A stretch of DNA of 64,000 bases, from contig CAYNKA010000001.1 in NCBI GenBank assembly GCA_964397655.1, forward strand, positions 372,001 through 436,000, in the 5' to 3' direction. Positions 34,161-42,257 of this stretch are shown here, piece after piece (position 1 is the first letter of the stretch; every line of letters begins with the position of its first letter). The notes beneath the pieces are model-generated. The model had not been told where the DNA came from, did not search any database, and saw nothing but the letters and a program-made list of their open reading frames with translations. Made by a program: the position numbers and the translations under genes. The DNA comes from CAYNKA01 sp964397655 (lineage in GTDB: Bacteria > Spirochaetota > Spirochaetia > DTKZ01).

Positions 34161-34253
34161 ATGAAAGGCGACAAGCGGTTTCTTTCCAGCCTACTAAACC
34201 TCCTCCTAGGGCTTTTACCGCACGTAAAGGCAGAGGGTGTCATGACCGCTTGA
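34161..34253 (+). CDS. leuL: leucine leader peptide of the leuA attenuator
   Basis: 30-codon open frame, MKGDKRFLSSLLNLLLGLLP plus ten more residues, with eight leucines. Those codons are CTT, CTA, CTA, CTC, CTC, CTA, CTT and TTA. CTA and TTA look rare in the surrounding high-GC genes, so the run would be sensitive to charged tRNA-Leu. The early segment 34173-34179 (AAGCGGT) can pair with 34245-34251 (ACCGCTT) at the end of the frame. The latter also partly matches the 5' arm of the downstream terminator. That is the expected design for a ribosome-mediated attenuator. The ribosome site is weak (AACGAG). Confidence 0.8.
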   Translation: MKGDKRFLSSLLNLLLGLLPHVKAEGVMTA

Positions 34254-34278
34254 ACCGTGGCTTTTCCATGGAAAATCG

Positions 34279-34314
34279 GACCCGCTGTCTTGGACGGCGG
34301 GTCTTTTTTTTTTT
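34279..34314 (+). terminator. leuA attenuator terminator
   Basis: 11-bp stem GACCCGCTGTC/GACGGCGGGTC (one G-U pair) with TTG loop, followed by 11 T (34304-34314), between the leader peptide and leuA. Read-through is expected only when ribosomes stall at the leucine codons. Confidence 0.88.
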
Positions 34315-34337
34315 AACGTCAACGCAAAGGAGTCGAC

Positions 34338-36029
34338 ATGGGTAAGTATGCAGCGTTTCCGAGGGTGAATCTCAAGGACAGGACATGGCCCGACAGGATC
34401 ATAGACAAGGCCCCCCGATGGTGCTCCGTCGATCTTCGCGACGGCAATCAGGCCTTGGCCATTCCCATGAACCTGAAGGAAAAGCACGAGTTCTTCGAAC
34501 TGCTCGTAAAGACCGGGTTCACCGAGATAGAAGTCGGGTTCCCCTCCGCATCGCAGATCGATTTCGATTTCCTGAGGTCGCTCATAGAGGGCAGGAAGGT
34601 GCCGGACGGTGTCGCGCTCCAGGTCCTTACCCAAGCCCGGGAGCATCTTATCCGAAGGACCTTCGAAGGCCTCAAAGGCTCCAAGCGGGCCATACTCCAC
34701 CTGTACAACTCCACATCCCCTCTCCAGAGGGAGATAACCTTCAGGATGTCCAAGGAGGAGATCAAGACGATCGCGGTGAACGGCACGAAACTGGTCAAAT
34801 CGTTCCTTCCTCAGCTCGCCGATACCGAGCTCCAGTTCGAATACTCTCCCGAAAGCTTCTCCGGCACGGAGATCGACTACGCCGTCGAGGTCTGTGCTTC
34901 GGTGCGGGACGCATGGCTCGACGGGGGGCTTCCCCGAAACGTCTCGGACACGATCATTTTCAACCTTCCCTCGACCGTGGAAGAAGCGACGCCGAACGTC
35001 TACGCGGACCAGATCGAGTACTTCTGCAGGGAAATCGGAGGCAGGGACAAGATCGTCGTGAGCCTCCACACCCACAACGACCGCGGGACCGGAGTCGCCG
35101 CCACCGAATTCGGCATCATGGCCGGGGCCGACCGTGTGGAAGGAACCCTGTTCGGAAACGGCGAACGAACAGGCAATCTTGACATCCTCACCGTCGCCCT
35201 CAACATGTTCAGCGAAGGCATCGATCCGGGCCTCGACCTTTCGGACGTTCCGGCGATCCAGGAAGTCTACGAGCGATGCACGGGAATGAAGGTCCCTGCA
35301 CGGCATCCGTACGCCGGCGAACTGGTGTTCACGGCTTTTTCCGGATCGCATCAGGACGCCATCAAGAAGGGCCTCGACAGGAGGAAGGACGAGAACGACG
35401 AATCCGGACGCTGGAAGGTTCCCTACCTGCTCATCGATCCGAAGGACATAGGCAGGGACTATCAGGCCATCATCAGGATCAACAGCCAGAGCGGCAAGGG
35501 CGGAGTCGCCTACATCCTCCAAGCGAAATACGGATACGAGCTCCCCAAGAACATGCACCCCGCTATCGGAAGGATCGTCAACGACGTATCGGACAATCTC
35601 GGTCGCGAGCTCGACAGCGGAGAGGTCCTCGACATCTTCCGCAACCATTTCCTCAACGTGAAGAGTCCCTTCGAACTCGTGAAGTACAGCTCGGTCCGAG
35701 CCGAAGGCAGCGAGAAGGTGGAACTCAAGGCTACGATACTCTGGAACGGCGAGGACGAGGTAATCGAGGGTGAAGGCAACGGCCCCTTGAGCGCCTTCGT
35801 TGACGCGATGCGCGGATCCGGGTACAACGACTTCGACATAGCGGACTTCCACGAGCAGTCCCTGGGAGAAGGATCGCGCACCGAAGCCGTGGCCTATGTC
35901 GCCATCAGAAAGGGCGCCGACGCGATACATTGGGGGGCCGGCAAGCATACCGACATCACGACCGCCGGCATCCTGGCCCTCATAGGGGCCTACAACATCT
36001 CATTGAAGAACGGTGCGAAGAGGGGCTGA
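34338..36029 (+). CDS. leuA: 2-isopropylmalate synthase (LeuA2 type)
   Basis: Condenses acetyl-CoA with 2-oxoisovalerate, the first step of leucine synthesis. 563 residues, the long LeuA2/fungal-like form: N-terminal PRVNLKDRTWPDRIIDKAP, catalytic SVDLRDGNQAL with the metal-binding Asp near residue 32, GFTEIEVGFPSAS, SLHTHNDRGTG (metal His pair) and VEGTLFGNGERTGN. The C-terminal third is the allosteric leucine-binding domain, so the enzyme should be feedback-inhibited. AAAGGAG lies 7 nt before the ATG. Transcription is controlled by the attenuator immediately upstream. No leuB, leuC or leuD follows: a terminator closes the unit. Confidence 0.94.
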   Translation: MGKYAAFPRVNLKDRTWPDRIIDKAPRWCSVDLRDGNQALAIPMNLKEKHEFFELLVKTGFTEIEVGFPSASQIDFDFLRSLIEGRKVPDGVALQVLTQAREHLIRRTFEGLKGSKRAILHLYNSTSPLQREITFRMSKEEIKTIAVNGTKLVKSFLPQLADTELQFEYSPESFSGTEIDYAVEVCASVRDAWLDGGLPRNVSDTIIFNLPSTVEEATPNVYADQIEYFCREIGGRDKIVVSLHTHNDRGTGVAATEFGIMAGADRVEGTLFGNGERTGNLDILTVALNMFSEGIDPGLDLSDVPAIQEVYERCTGMKVPARHPYAGELVFTAFSGSHQDAIKKGLDRRKDENDESGRWKVPYLLIDPKDIGRDYQAIIRINSQSGKGGVAYILQAKYGYELPKNMHPAIGRIVNDVSDNLGRELDSGEVLDIFRNHFLNVKSPFELVKYSSVRAEGSEKVELKATILWNGEDEVIEGEGNGPLSAFVDAMRGSGYNDFDIADFHEQSLGEGSRTEAVAYVAIRKGADAIHWGAGKHTDITTAGILALIGAYNISLKNGAKRG

Positions 36030-36046
36030 GACACGATGTACGGCGG

Positions 36047-36075
36047 CCCGCTTCCTTTCCGGAAGCGGGTTTTTT
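36047..36075 (+). terminator. terminator of leuA
   Basis: 9-bp stem CCCGCTTCC/GGAAGCGGG (36047-36055 with 36061-36069), loop TTTCC, then TTTTTT. It abuts the stop of the convergent livF gene. Confidence 0.88.
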
Positions 36076-36785
36076 CAACGTTCCTCCCCGAGATAGGCCT
36101 TGCGGACGTCCTCGTTTTCGAGGAGCTCGCGGCCCCTGCCCTCGAGGGTGATGCGCCCGGTTTCCAGGACATAACCGTAATCGGCGATCTCGAGGGCCGC
36201 CTTGGCGTTCTGTTCCACGAGAAGAACCGTGACTCCGGCTTGGTTTATCTCCTTGACGACGGAGATGATTTCCTTCACGAAAAGCGGCGCGAGTCCCAGA
36301 GAAGGCTCGTCCATGAGGAGAAGCCGTGGCTTCGTCATGAGGGCTCGCCCTACGGCGAGCATCTGCTGCTCCCCGCCGGAAAGGGTTCCTCCCTTCTGCC
36401 AGAGTCGTTCCTTCAGCCTGGGGAAGATCTCGAAAACCCGCATCCTGTCCTTTTCGACCGCCTCCGAGTCCTTCCGTGCATAGGCCCCGAGAACGAGGTT
36501 CTCCTCCACGGTGAGGTTGGGGAAGATCCTCCTGCCTTCGGGGACGAGAACGACTCCCCGCTCCACGATGGTCTTCGTGTCCGTTCCGACGAGATTCTTC
36601 TCCTCGAAGAGGATCGATCCCGCTGCAGGCTTCACGAAACCGACGACGCTCTTGAGAGTCGTCGACTTTCCTGCCCCGTTCGCACCTATGAGGGTGATGA
36701 TCTTTCCCTCGGGCACGTCGAGCCTGATGCCCTGGAGAGCCTTGATTCCGCCGTAATGGACTTCGAGATCCCTTATCTTCAGCAT
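36075..36785 (-). CDS. livF: branched-chain amino acid ABC transporter ATPase LivF
   Basis: 236-residue ATPase. Walker A GANGAGKST (about residues 33-41), signature LSGGEQQMLAVGRAL, Walker B LLLMDEPSLGL, and switch His replaced in this family by the LLVEQN segment, which is typical of LivF. Start at 36785 overlaps the livG stop by 1 nt (TGATG); upstream in-frame codons lie inside livG. Last gene of livJHMGF. Works with LivG to power uptake of Leu, Ile or Val (or related amides). Confidence 0.93.
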   Translation of the reverse strand: MLKIRDLEVHYGGIKALQGIRLDVPEGKIITLIGANGAGKSTTLKSVVGFVKPAAGSILFEEKNLVGTDTKTIVERGVVLVPEGRRIFPNLTVEENLVLGAYARKDSEAVEKDRMRVFEIFPRLKERLWQKGGTLSGGEQQMLAVGRALMTKPRLLLMDEPSLGLAPLFVKEIISVVKEINQAGVTVLLVEQNAKAALEIADYGYVLETGRITLEGRGRELLENEDVRKAYLGEER

Positions 36786-37546
36786 CAGTTCGCTCCCAGG
36801 TAGGCTTCGATGACTTTCGGGTCCCGCTGGATCATCTCGGGAGGCCCCTCTGCGATGGTGACCCCGTAATCGAGCACGTAGATCCTCTCGCATACACCCA
36901 TGACGACCTGCATGTGGTGCTCGATCATGAGAATGGTGAGATCGTAGATGTCTCGGATATGACGAATGAATTTCATGAGTTCCTGGGCCTCCTGCGGATT
37001 CATTCCCGCGGCGGGCTCGTCCAGCAGGAGGAGCCGCGGTCTCGTCGCGAGGGCCCTCGCGATCTCCAGGCGTCTCTGCTTGCCGTAGGGAAGGGAGGAG
37101 GAACGTTCCTCGGCCTGGTTCTCGAGGCCGAGGTTCCTGAGCAGTTCCCGGGACTTCTCGTACATCTCCGTCTCTTTTTTCCGATATCCCGGAGTCCGCA
37201 GGATGGAGGAGAACATCCCCTTCCCCAGCCTCATATGGTTGGCGATGAGGACGTTGTCAAGGACCGACAACTCCTTGAAAAGCCTTATGTTCTGAAAGGT
37301 CCTCGCGATGCCTCGCTTCGTAATAAGGTGGGGCCTTTCCCCCGTGATGTCCGTCTCCTCGAAGCGGACCTTCCCCCTGGTCGGGGTGTAGATGCCGGTG
37401 ATGACGTTGAAGGCCGTGGTCTTGCCGGCACCGTTGGGGCCGATGAGGCCGATGATCTCGTTCTTCGCGATCGAGACTCCGAGATCGGTCACCGCGGTGA
37501 GCCCGCCGAACTGCATGGTCAGGTTCTCGGTTTCAAGCACCTTCAC
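36785..37546 (-). CDS. livG: branched-chain amino acid ABC transporter ATPase LivG
   Basis: 253-residue ATPase. Walker A GPNGAGKTT (about residues 36-44), the long LivG insert with ARTFQNIRLFKELSVLDNV, signature SLPYGKQRRLEIARALA (the family's degenerate signature) and Walker B LLLDEPAAGMNPQE, ending with the LMIEHHMQVVM switch. Starts 3 nt after livM. The fit to LivG is better than to any other Phn/Urt-type ATPase. Confidence 0.93.
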   Translation of the reverse strand: MKVLETENLTMQFGGLTAVTDLGVSIAKNEIIGLIGPNGAGKTTAFNVITGIYTPTRGKVRFEETDITGERPHLITKRGIARTFQNIRLFKELSVLDNVLIANHMRLGKGMFSSILRTPGYRKKETEMYEKSRELLRNLGLENQAEERSSSLPYGKQRRLEIARALATRPRLLLLDEPAAGMNPQEAQELMKFIRHIRDIYDLTILMIEHHMQVVMGVCERIYVLDYGVTIAEGPPEMIQRDPKVIEAYLGAN

Positions 37547-37549
37547 GGC

Positions 37550-38590
37550 TCACCTCCCCTTCCCGAAGCGCGTGATCCGCGAGATGAGGGCGTCCCACGT
37601 GAATTCCTTGCTGCCCATGAGCCCTCTCTGGTAGAAGAGGATCACGAGCATGAGCATGGCCGAGAAGATCACCATCCTCATCCCCGGAATGCCCTCTATC
37701 CTGAAGATTCCGAAATCCATGCTGCCGTCGAGGACCCTGAGGGCCTCCATGCCGACCGTCACGATGATCGCGGAGATCACGGTGCCGGTTATGCTTCCGA
37801 TGCCGCCCAGGACGACGATGAGCAGGATGTTGAAGGTGAGGAGGAACCGGAACATGAGCGGATCGATGGTTCCGAGGAGGTTCCCGAGGAGTGCACCTCC
37901 TACCCCGGCCATGAACGAACCCGTTACGAACGAGAGGAGCTTGTGCCTGAAAAGGCTTATGCCCATTGCCTCGGCCGCCACCTCGTCCTCACGGATCGCC
38001 TTGAAGGCCCTTCCGTAGCTTCCCCTAACGAGCAGGATCATGAAGAGGATGCAGAGAACTGCGGCCCCCCAGCACCACCAGAGGTCGGAATACCGCGGTA
38101 TGCCCTTGAGGCCCAGGGCTCCGTTGGTGATGTTCTGCGCGTTGGTGAAGATGACCCGGATGATCTCTCCGAAACCGAGCGTCGCGATAGCGAGATAATC
38201 GTCGCGGAGCCTGAGCACCGGCGCTCCGATGAGGAGCCCGACGAGCGCGGACACGAGACCCGCGGCGACGAGGGCCGGGAAGAACGGGAGCTGCACGTTC
38301 GCGAGAAAGGGCGCTATCGGTTCCAGGAAGAAATTCATCTGCTTCTGGGCCGGGGACAGCGTGAGAAGGGCGGACACGTAGGCGCCGACGGCCATGAATC
38401 CCGCGTGCCCCAGGGAGAAGAGTCCCGTGAAACCGTTGATGAGGTTGAGGCTCAGGCCGAGCACGACGTAGATGCCGCAGAGGTTGAATATCCTCATCTG
38501 ATACGAATCGAAGATCCTCTCGAAAGCGAGCATGAGGACGAACCAGAAGATCAAAGCGCCCAAGGTGAGGAAAACATCGCGTCTTTTCAT
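37550..38590 (-). CDS. livM: branched-chain amino acid ABC transporter permease LivM
   Basis: 346-residue permease with about ten hydrophobic segments. NLCGIYVVLGLSLNLINGFTGLFSLGHAGFMAVGAYVSA is the diagnostic LivM opening (quoted here only as position 35-73). The conserved EAA-like loop GRAFKAIREDEVAAEAMGI lies near residue 205. The start at 38590 is 2 nt after the livH stop; the longer open frame upstream is out of phase with livH and is not coding. Confidence 0.92.
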   Translation of the reverse strand: MKRRDVFLTLGALIFWFVLMLAFERIFDSYQMRIFNLCGIYVVLGLSLNLINGFTGLFSLGHAGFMAVGAYVSALLTLSPAQKQMNFFLEPIAPFLANVQLPFFPALVAAGLVSALVGLLIGAPVLRLRDDYLAIATLGFGEIIRVIFTNAQNITNGALGLKGIPRYSDLWWCWGAAVLCILFMILLVRGSYGRAFKAIREDEVAAEAMGISLFRHKLLSFVTGSFMAGVGGALLGNLLGTIDPLMFRFLLTFNILLIVVLGGIGSITGTVISAIIVTVGMEALRVLDGSMDFGIFRIEGIPGMRMVIFSAMLMLVILFYQRGLMGSKEFTWDALISRITRFGKGR

Positions 38591-38592
38591 GG

Positions 38593-39486
38593 CTACACCT
38601 TCTCCACCATGCTCTTGCCGAGAAGTCCGGAGGGCCTCACCATGAGGATGACGATGAGCAGGACGAAGGCGAAGGCGTCGCGGTATCCCGTCAGGCCGGG
38701 CAGGAACGCGATGATGAGAATTTCCATGAGGCCGAGGATGAAGCCCCCCAGCACCGCGCCCTGGATGTTGCCGATCCCCCCGAATACCGCGGCGATGAAG
38801 CATTTGAGACCCGGCATTATCCCCATGAGCGGGAGGAGTTGGGGATATTTCAGGCACCACATGATACCGCCGACCGCCGCGAGAAGGGAGCCGATCCCGA
38901 AGGTGAACGAAATGATCTTGTTCACGTCGATGGCCATGAGTCTCGCTCCCTCTATGTCCGTGGACACGGCCCGCATCGCCATTCCCGTCTTGGTCTTGTT
39001 CACGACGAAGAGAAGAACGAAGAGGATGGCGAGCGTGATGACGGGAATCACGAAGGTGACGGCGATTACCGACACCCCTCCGAGATTGACGACCTGGTTG
39101 AAAATGTCGGGAACCGGGAAGGCCTTCGGCCTCCCGCCGAAAATCACTATGGCGAGGTTTTCCAGAAAAAAGGACACGCCGATCGCGGATATCATGATGG
39201 AAATCCTGGGATAGTCGCGTAGAGGACGATAAGCCACCCGTTCGACGCCTATGCCGAACAGGCAGGTCAGTCCGATTGCTACGACGAAGGCGACCCACCA
39301 GGGCATGAAGAACATGGTCACCAGGTAGAAGGCGAAATAAGCTCCGATCATGAAGATATCGCCGTGCGCGAAGTTGATGAGCCTGAGGATCCCGTACACC
39401 ATGGTGTAGCCGATTGCGATGAGGGCGTACAGACTCCCCAGGGAAACGGCGTTGGCCAGGTGCTGAAAAAACATCTCGAACGTCAT
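38593..39486 (-). CDS. livH: branched-chain amino acid ABC transporter permease LivH
   Basis: 297-residue permease. The N-terminus has the LivH hallmark SLYALIAIGYTMVYGILRLI followed by FAHGDIFMIGAY; the EAA-like region RAVSTDIEGARLMAID lies near residue 180. I start at 39486, where GGAG precedes the ATG by 8 nt; the frame extending to 39549 has no ribosome site. It forms the membrane channel with LivM. Confidence 0.92.
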   Translation of the reverse strand: MTFEMFFQHLANAVSLGSLYALIAIGYTMVYGILRLINFAHGDIFMIGAYFAFYLVTMFFMPWWVAFVVAIGLTCLFGIGVERVAYRPLRDYPRISIMISAIGVSFFLENLAIVIFGGRPKAFPVPDIFNQVVNLGGVSVIAVTFVIPVITLAILFVLLFVVNKTKTGMAMRAVSTDIEGARLMAIDVNKIISFTFGIGSLLAAVGGIMWCLKYPQLLPLMGIMPGLKCFIAAVFGGIGNIQGAVLGGFILGLMEILIIAFLPGLTGYRDAFAFVLLIVILMVRPSGLLGKSMVEKV

Positions 39487-39540
39487 GAAGCGAGCTCCGG
39501 ACTTGGATTCCCCTTCGAAACGAGGGGGAGCTGATAAACG

Positions 39541-39574
39541 AAAAGGCACGGCCCTCTTTCGAGGTTCCGTGCCG
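39541..39574 (-). terminator. partial terminator between livJ and livH
   Basis: Minus-strand hairpin GGCACGG...CCGTGCC (39573-39545) with inner CCTC/GAGG pairing and GAAA loop, then TTTTCGTTT. The interrupted U tract suggests partial read-through, giving more binding protein than permease. Confidence 0.7.
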
Positions 39575-39594
39575 CAATCTCGTGAAACCGCTGC

Positions 39595-40758
39595 TTATTT
39601 GGCGGGTTCCACGGTGGTGAGATAGGAGAACTTCCCGTCCTTGACCTGCTTGATGACCGCGTTCTTCACGGCGTCGCCGTCGCTGTTCAGGGTGATGATG
39701 CCCGCGGCGCCTTCGAAATTCGAGGTCTTGGCGATCTCGTCCTTGATCTTCACGGTGTCCAGGTTTCCGGCTCTCTTGATCGCCTCGACGATCACGAGGT
39801 AGGCGTCGAAACCGAGGGCGGTGACGGACGCGGGCTCCTTCTTGTACTCGTCGCGGTAGGCTTTGAGGAATACTTCGGACACCTTGGTGATCGGGACCTC
39901 GGTGGTGAAGAAGGTCGAGAATACGGATCCTTCGACGGCCTTCTTGCCGACATCGATGAACTCCGGGGTTTCCCAGGTGTCGCCGCCGAGGATCGGGATC
40001 TTGATGCCGAGCTCGCGGGCCTGCTTGATGAGGAGGGCGGATTCGGTATAGTTGCCCGGCGCGAAGATCACGTCCGGCTTCAGGTTCTTGAGGTTGGTGA
40101 GCTGGGCGGTGAAGTCCTGGTCTCCGGTGTTGTAGTTGGAGACTCCCACTACCGCCTTGTCGTCCTTGGTGAGGGCCTTGAAGGCGTCGGTGTAGAATTT
40201 GGCGAGACCAACGGAGTAGTCGTTGGAGACTTCCTGAACGATGGCGGTTTTCTTCGCCTTGAGTTCCTTGAAAGCGTAGTTCGCCATGACCGTTCCCTGG
40301 AAGGGATCGATGAAGCATACGCGAAAATAGTAGGGATTGTCCTTGGTCACGAGGGGGTTGGTGCAGGAGGCGCCGACGACCGGAACCTTGGCGTTCATGG
40401 CGATGGGACCGGCTGCCATGGACAAGGAGCTTCCCCAGCTGCCGATTATGGCTACGACCTTATCCTTGTCCACGAGGCGGGTCGCGGCGTTGGCCGCTTC
40501 GACCTTGTCGGACTTGTTGTCGACGACGACGAGCTCGATCTTCTTGCCGAGAACCTCGGGATAGAGCTTGTTGGCGAGCTTGATGCCTTCGACTTCCATG
40601 GCTCCGCCCGCTGCGTTCGCGCCGGTGAGCGGCTCGAACACGCCGATCTTCACGACTTCGGGGGCCTTGGGAGTCTCCTCCTTCTTGGCGCAGCCGACGG
40701 TCGCGAGGGCGATCGCCGCGATGACCGCTACGATGAGAACGATCTGTTTCTTTTTCAT
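39595..40758 (-). CDS. livJ: branched-chain amino acid ABC transporter binding lipoprotein LivJ/LivK
   Basis: 387-residue periplasmic-facing binding protein. Residues 1-23 are a lipoprotein signal with lipobox ATVGC, so Cys23 or so is lipidated. The mature part follows the Leu/Ile/Val-binding type I fold: VVKIGVFEPLTGANA, IIGSWGSSLS, then KVPVVGASCTNP and YTDAFKAL. Start at 40758 is preceded by GAGGAAACC. First gene of the liv operon behind a good promoter. Ligand could be Leu/Ile/Val, or an amide in Urt/Ami-type systems; the leucine-regulated leuA next door favours the former. Confidence 0.92.
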   Translation of the reverse strand: MKKKQIVLIVAVIAAIALATVGCAKKEETPKAPEVVKIGVFEPLTGANAAGGAMEVEGIKLANKLYPEVLGKKIELVVVDNKSDKVEAANAATRLVDKDKVVAIIGSWGSSLSMAAGPIAMNAKVPVVGASCTNPLVTKDNPYYFRVCFIDPFQGTVMANYAFKELKAKKTAIVQEVSNDYSVGLAKFYTDAFKALTKDDKAVVGVSNYNTGDQDFTAQLTNLKNLKPDVIFAPGNYTESALLIKQARELGIKIPILGGDTWETPEFIDVGKKAVEGSVFSTFFTTEVPITKVSEVFLKAYRDEYKKEPASVTALGFDAYLVIVEAIKRAGNLDTVKIKDEIAKTSNFEGAAGIITLNSDGDAVKNAVIKQVKDGKFSYLTTVEPAK

Positions 40759-40807
40759 GATGGTTTCCTCTTTTGCATTACGGTATTGCTCGATAAGCAA
40801 TCTGAAA

Positions 40808-40837
40808 ATGATATTTCCTCCGCCGGTGATCTGTCAA
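40808..40837 (-). promoter_or_regulatory. promoter of the liv operon
   Basis: Minus strand TTGACA (40837-40832), 18-nt spacer, TATCAT (40813-40808), about 50 nt before the livJ start. Confidence 0.72.
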
Positions 40838-40925
40838 CCTGTTTTACCGCTATTATGGGTCAATTGCACGAGTATCGGGCGCTTTTCCCCGCTTCCGCAT
40901 GCGTTACATGCGCGGTAAGACCCGT

Positions 40926-40956
40926 AAAAAGGAAGAGGCCGCCTCGACGGGCGGCC
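40926..40956 (-). terminator. terminator after the small lipoprotein gene
   Basis: Minus-strand perfect stem GGCCGCC/GGCGGCC (40956-40950 with 40943-40937), 6-nt loop, then TCTTCCTTTTT. Confidence 0.85.
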
Positions 40957-40978
40957 CCTGACTGCGGACGAAATCCGA

Positions 40979-41503
40979 TCACGGTTCCTTGTTAGGGAGC
41001 CTGACGAACTGCCAGTAGTATTTGTGCCCGTCCACCTCGACGATGTCCTTGAACAACTCGTCCAGCGAGGTCACCCTGCCGAGCCCCCATTCCGTCTTGC
41101 GATAATCGTCGGCGTCGATTTCCTTCTGCTCCTTCCTGTGGAACGGCACGAGCACGACCTTGCCGACCGAGAACGAATCCTTGCCCGCCTTGACGCTGGG
41201 TATGATGAAATTGACCCATTCCTTCTTGCCGCTGTTCACATAAACCACCTCGGCCTGATTCTTCGTGGCCGCCGAGGCCTGAGTGAGCACCCTCGCGGCG
41301 TAGAACGTCTCGCGGTAGGGATCGGTGCCCGCCGCGCACAGGACTTCGCCGTCCCGGAAATCGACAGCTGCCTTCAGCGCGCCAGAGGACTGAACCCCGC
41401 TCACCGCCGACGGAAGGGAAACCCCGCCGGGAACCAGATTGGAAACCGTTGAACACGAAGCGAAAATCGCTACGGCGGATACGAGCAAAAACATTTTCTT
41501 CAT
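40979..41503 (-). CDS. hypothetical lipoprotein
   Basis: 174 residues. The N-terminus MKKMFLLVSAVAIFASC has a lipobox-like end (FASC), placing acylated Cys17 at the mature start, so a membrane-anchored lipoprotein exported from the cytosol. The mature part begins with a Ser/Val/Gly-rich tether and then a compact beta-rich domain (EVVYVNSGKKEWVNFIIP; VGKVVLVPFHRKEQKE). I recognise no family. AGGAGG lies 9 nt before the start. Monocistronic between tag and livJ with its own terminator. Function unknown; a surface or periplasmic spirochaete-specific protein is plausible. Confidence 0.75.
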   Translation of the reverse strand: MKKMFLLVSAVAIFASCSTVSNLVPGGVSLPSAVSGVQSSGALKAAVDFRDGEVLCAAGTDPYRETFYAARVLTQASAATKNQAEVVYVNSGKKEWVNFIIPSVKAGKDSFSVGKVVLVPFHRKEQKEIDADDYRKTEWGLGRVTSLDELFKDIVEVDGHKYYWQFVRLPNKEP

Positions 41504-41573
41504 CCGATTATTCCTCCTGCTTGGCTCATACTTGATTCATCTTCCTGGATAATATCTCAAATCGTTTTTTTTT

Positions 41574-42155
41574 TCATCCATATCTTCTCGTGATTTCCCC
41601 GTATCGGAAACAGGTCTCGAGATGGTCGTTCACCAGACCGGTGGCCTGAAGATGCGAATACACGATCACGCTTCCCAGGAATTTGAAACCGCGTCTCTTG
41701 AGATCTCCAGCGATCCTGTCGGAAAGCGGTGTCGAGGGAGGGATCTCCTCAAGGGTTTTTCTTCGGCCGAGGACCGGCTTTCCGTCCACGAACCCCCAGA
41801 GATAATCGGAAAAGGATCCGAATTCCATCCGTATCCCGAGGAACCGTTTCGCATTCTCGATCGACGCCTCGATCTTCCTTCTGTTGCGTACTATGCCCGC
41901 ATCCGCCATGAGCCTCGAAACGTCCTCGGCTCCGTATGCAGCGACTGCTTCGGGATCGAAGCCGTCGTACGCCCTGCGATAGTTCTCCCGCTTCCTCAGG
42001 ATGGTCAGCCAGGAGAGTCCGGCCTGGGCGGATTCGAGCACCAGGAATTCGAACTGCTTCCGGTCGTCCCTGACCGGCACGCCCCATTCTTCGTCGTGAT
42101 AGCTTTCGTAGATTTCATTCCCTAGACACCAGGAGCACCGCCTGTTATTCTCCAT
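41574..42155 (-). CDS. tag: DNA-3-methyladenine glycosylase I
   Basis: Excises 3-methyladenine from alkylated DNA in base-excision repair. 193 residues. Family marks: RCSWCLGNEIYESYHDEEWGVP at the start (Zn-ligand Cys and His plus the catalytic-site Glu), LVLESAQAGLSWLTIL, then FDPEAVAAYG, MADAGIVRNRRKI, and the C-terminal His/Cys zinc ligands in LVNDHLETCFRY. There is no Shine-Dalgarno. A good promoter ends 6 nt before the ATG, so the mRNA should be leaderless. Divergent from the GntR regulator. Confidence 0.94.
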   Translation of the reverse strand: MENNRRCSWCLGNEIYESYHDEEWGVPVRDDRKQFEFLVLESAQAGLSWLTILRKRENYRRAYDGFDPEAVAAYGAEDVSRLMADAGIVRNRRKIEASIENAKRFLGIRMEFGSFSDYLWGFVDGKPVLGRRKTLEEIPPSTPLSDRIAGDLKRRGFKFLGSVIVYSHLQATGLVNDHLETCFRYGEITRRYG

Positions 42156-42161
42156 GAAATC

Positions 42162-42190
42162 ACTATATCGTTCTCTTTCGGGAAACTCAA
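42162..42190 (-). promoter_or_regulatory. promoter of tag (leaderless)
   Basis: Minus strand TTGAGT (42190-42185), 17-nt spacer, TATAGT (42167-42162), then 6 nt to the ATG, which would be the first codon of the transcript. Confidence 0.7.
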
Positions 42191-42210
42191 GAATTCGACA
42201 TAAACTTCCG

Positions 42211-42239
42211 TTGCCACCAGGGAATAGATGCCTTATACT
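42211..42239 (+). promoter_or_regulatory. promoter of the FadR/GntR regulator
   Basis: TTGCCA (42211-42216), 17-nt spacer, TATACT (42234-42239), 18 nt before the start codon. Confidence 0.65.
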
Positions 42240-42257
42240 ATGACGGAAGGAGACGGT

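Noticed and set aside
36914..39214. A 766-codon open frame on the plus strand
   Set aside because: Antisense to livG, livM and livH. The highly charged first part and Met/Ile-rich second part mirror hydrophobic codons of the permeases.
37550..40318. LivM extended to more than 900 residues
   Set aside because: The upstream part is a Gly/Arg/His-rich reading of livH and livJ in another frame; true LivM begins at 38590.
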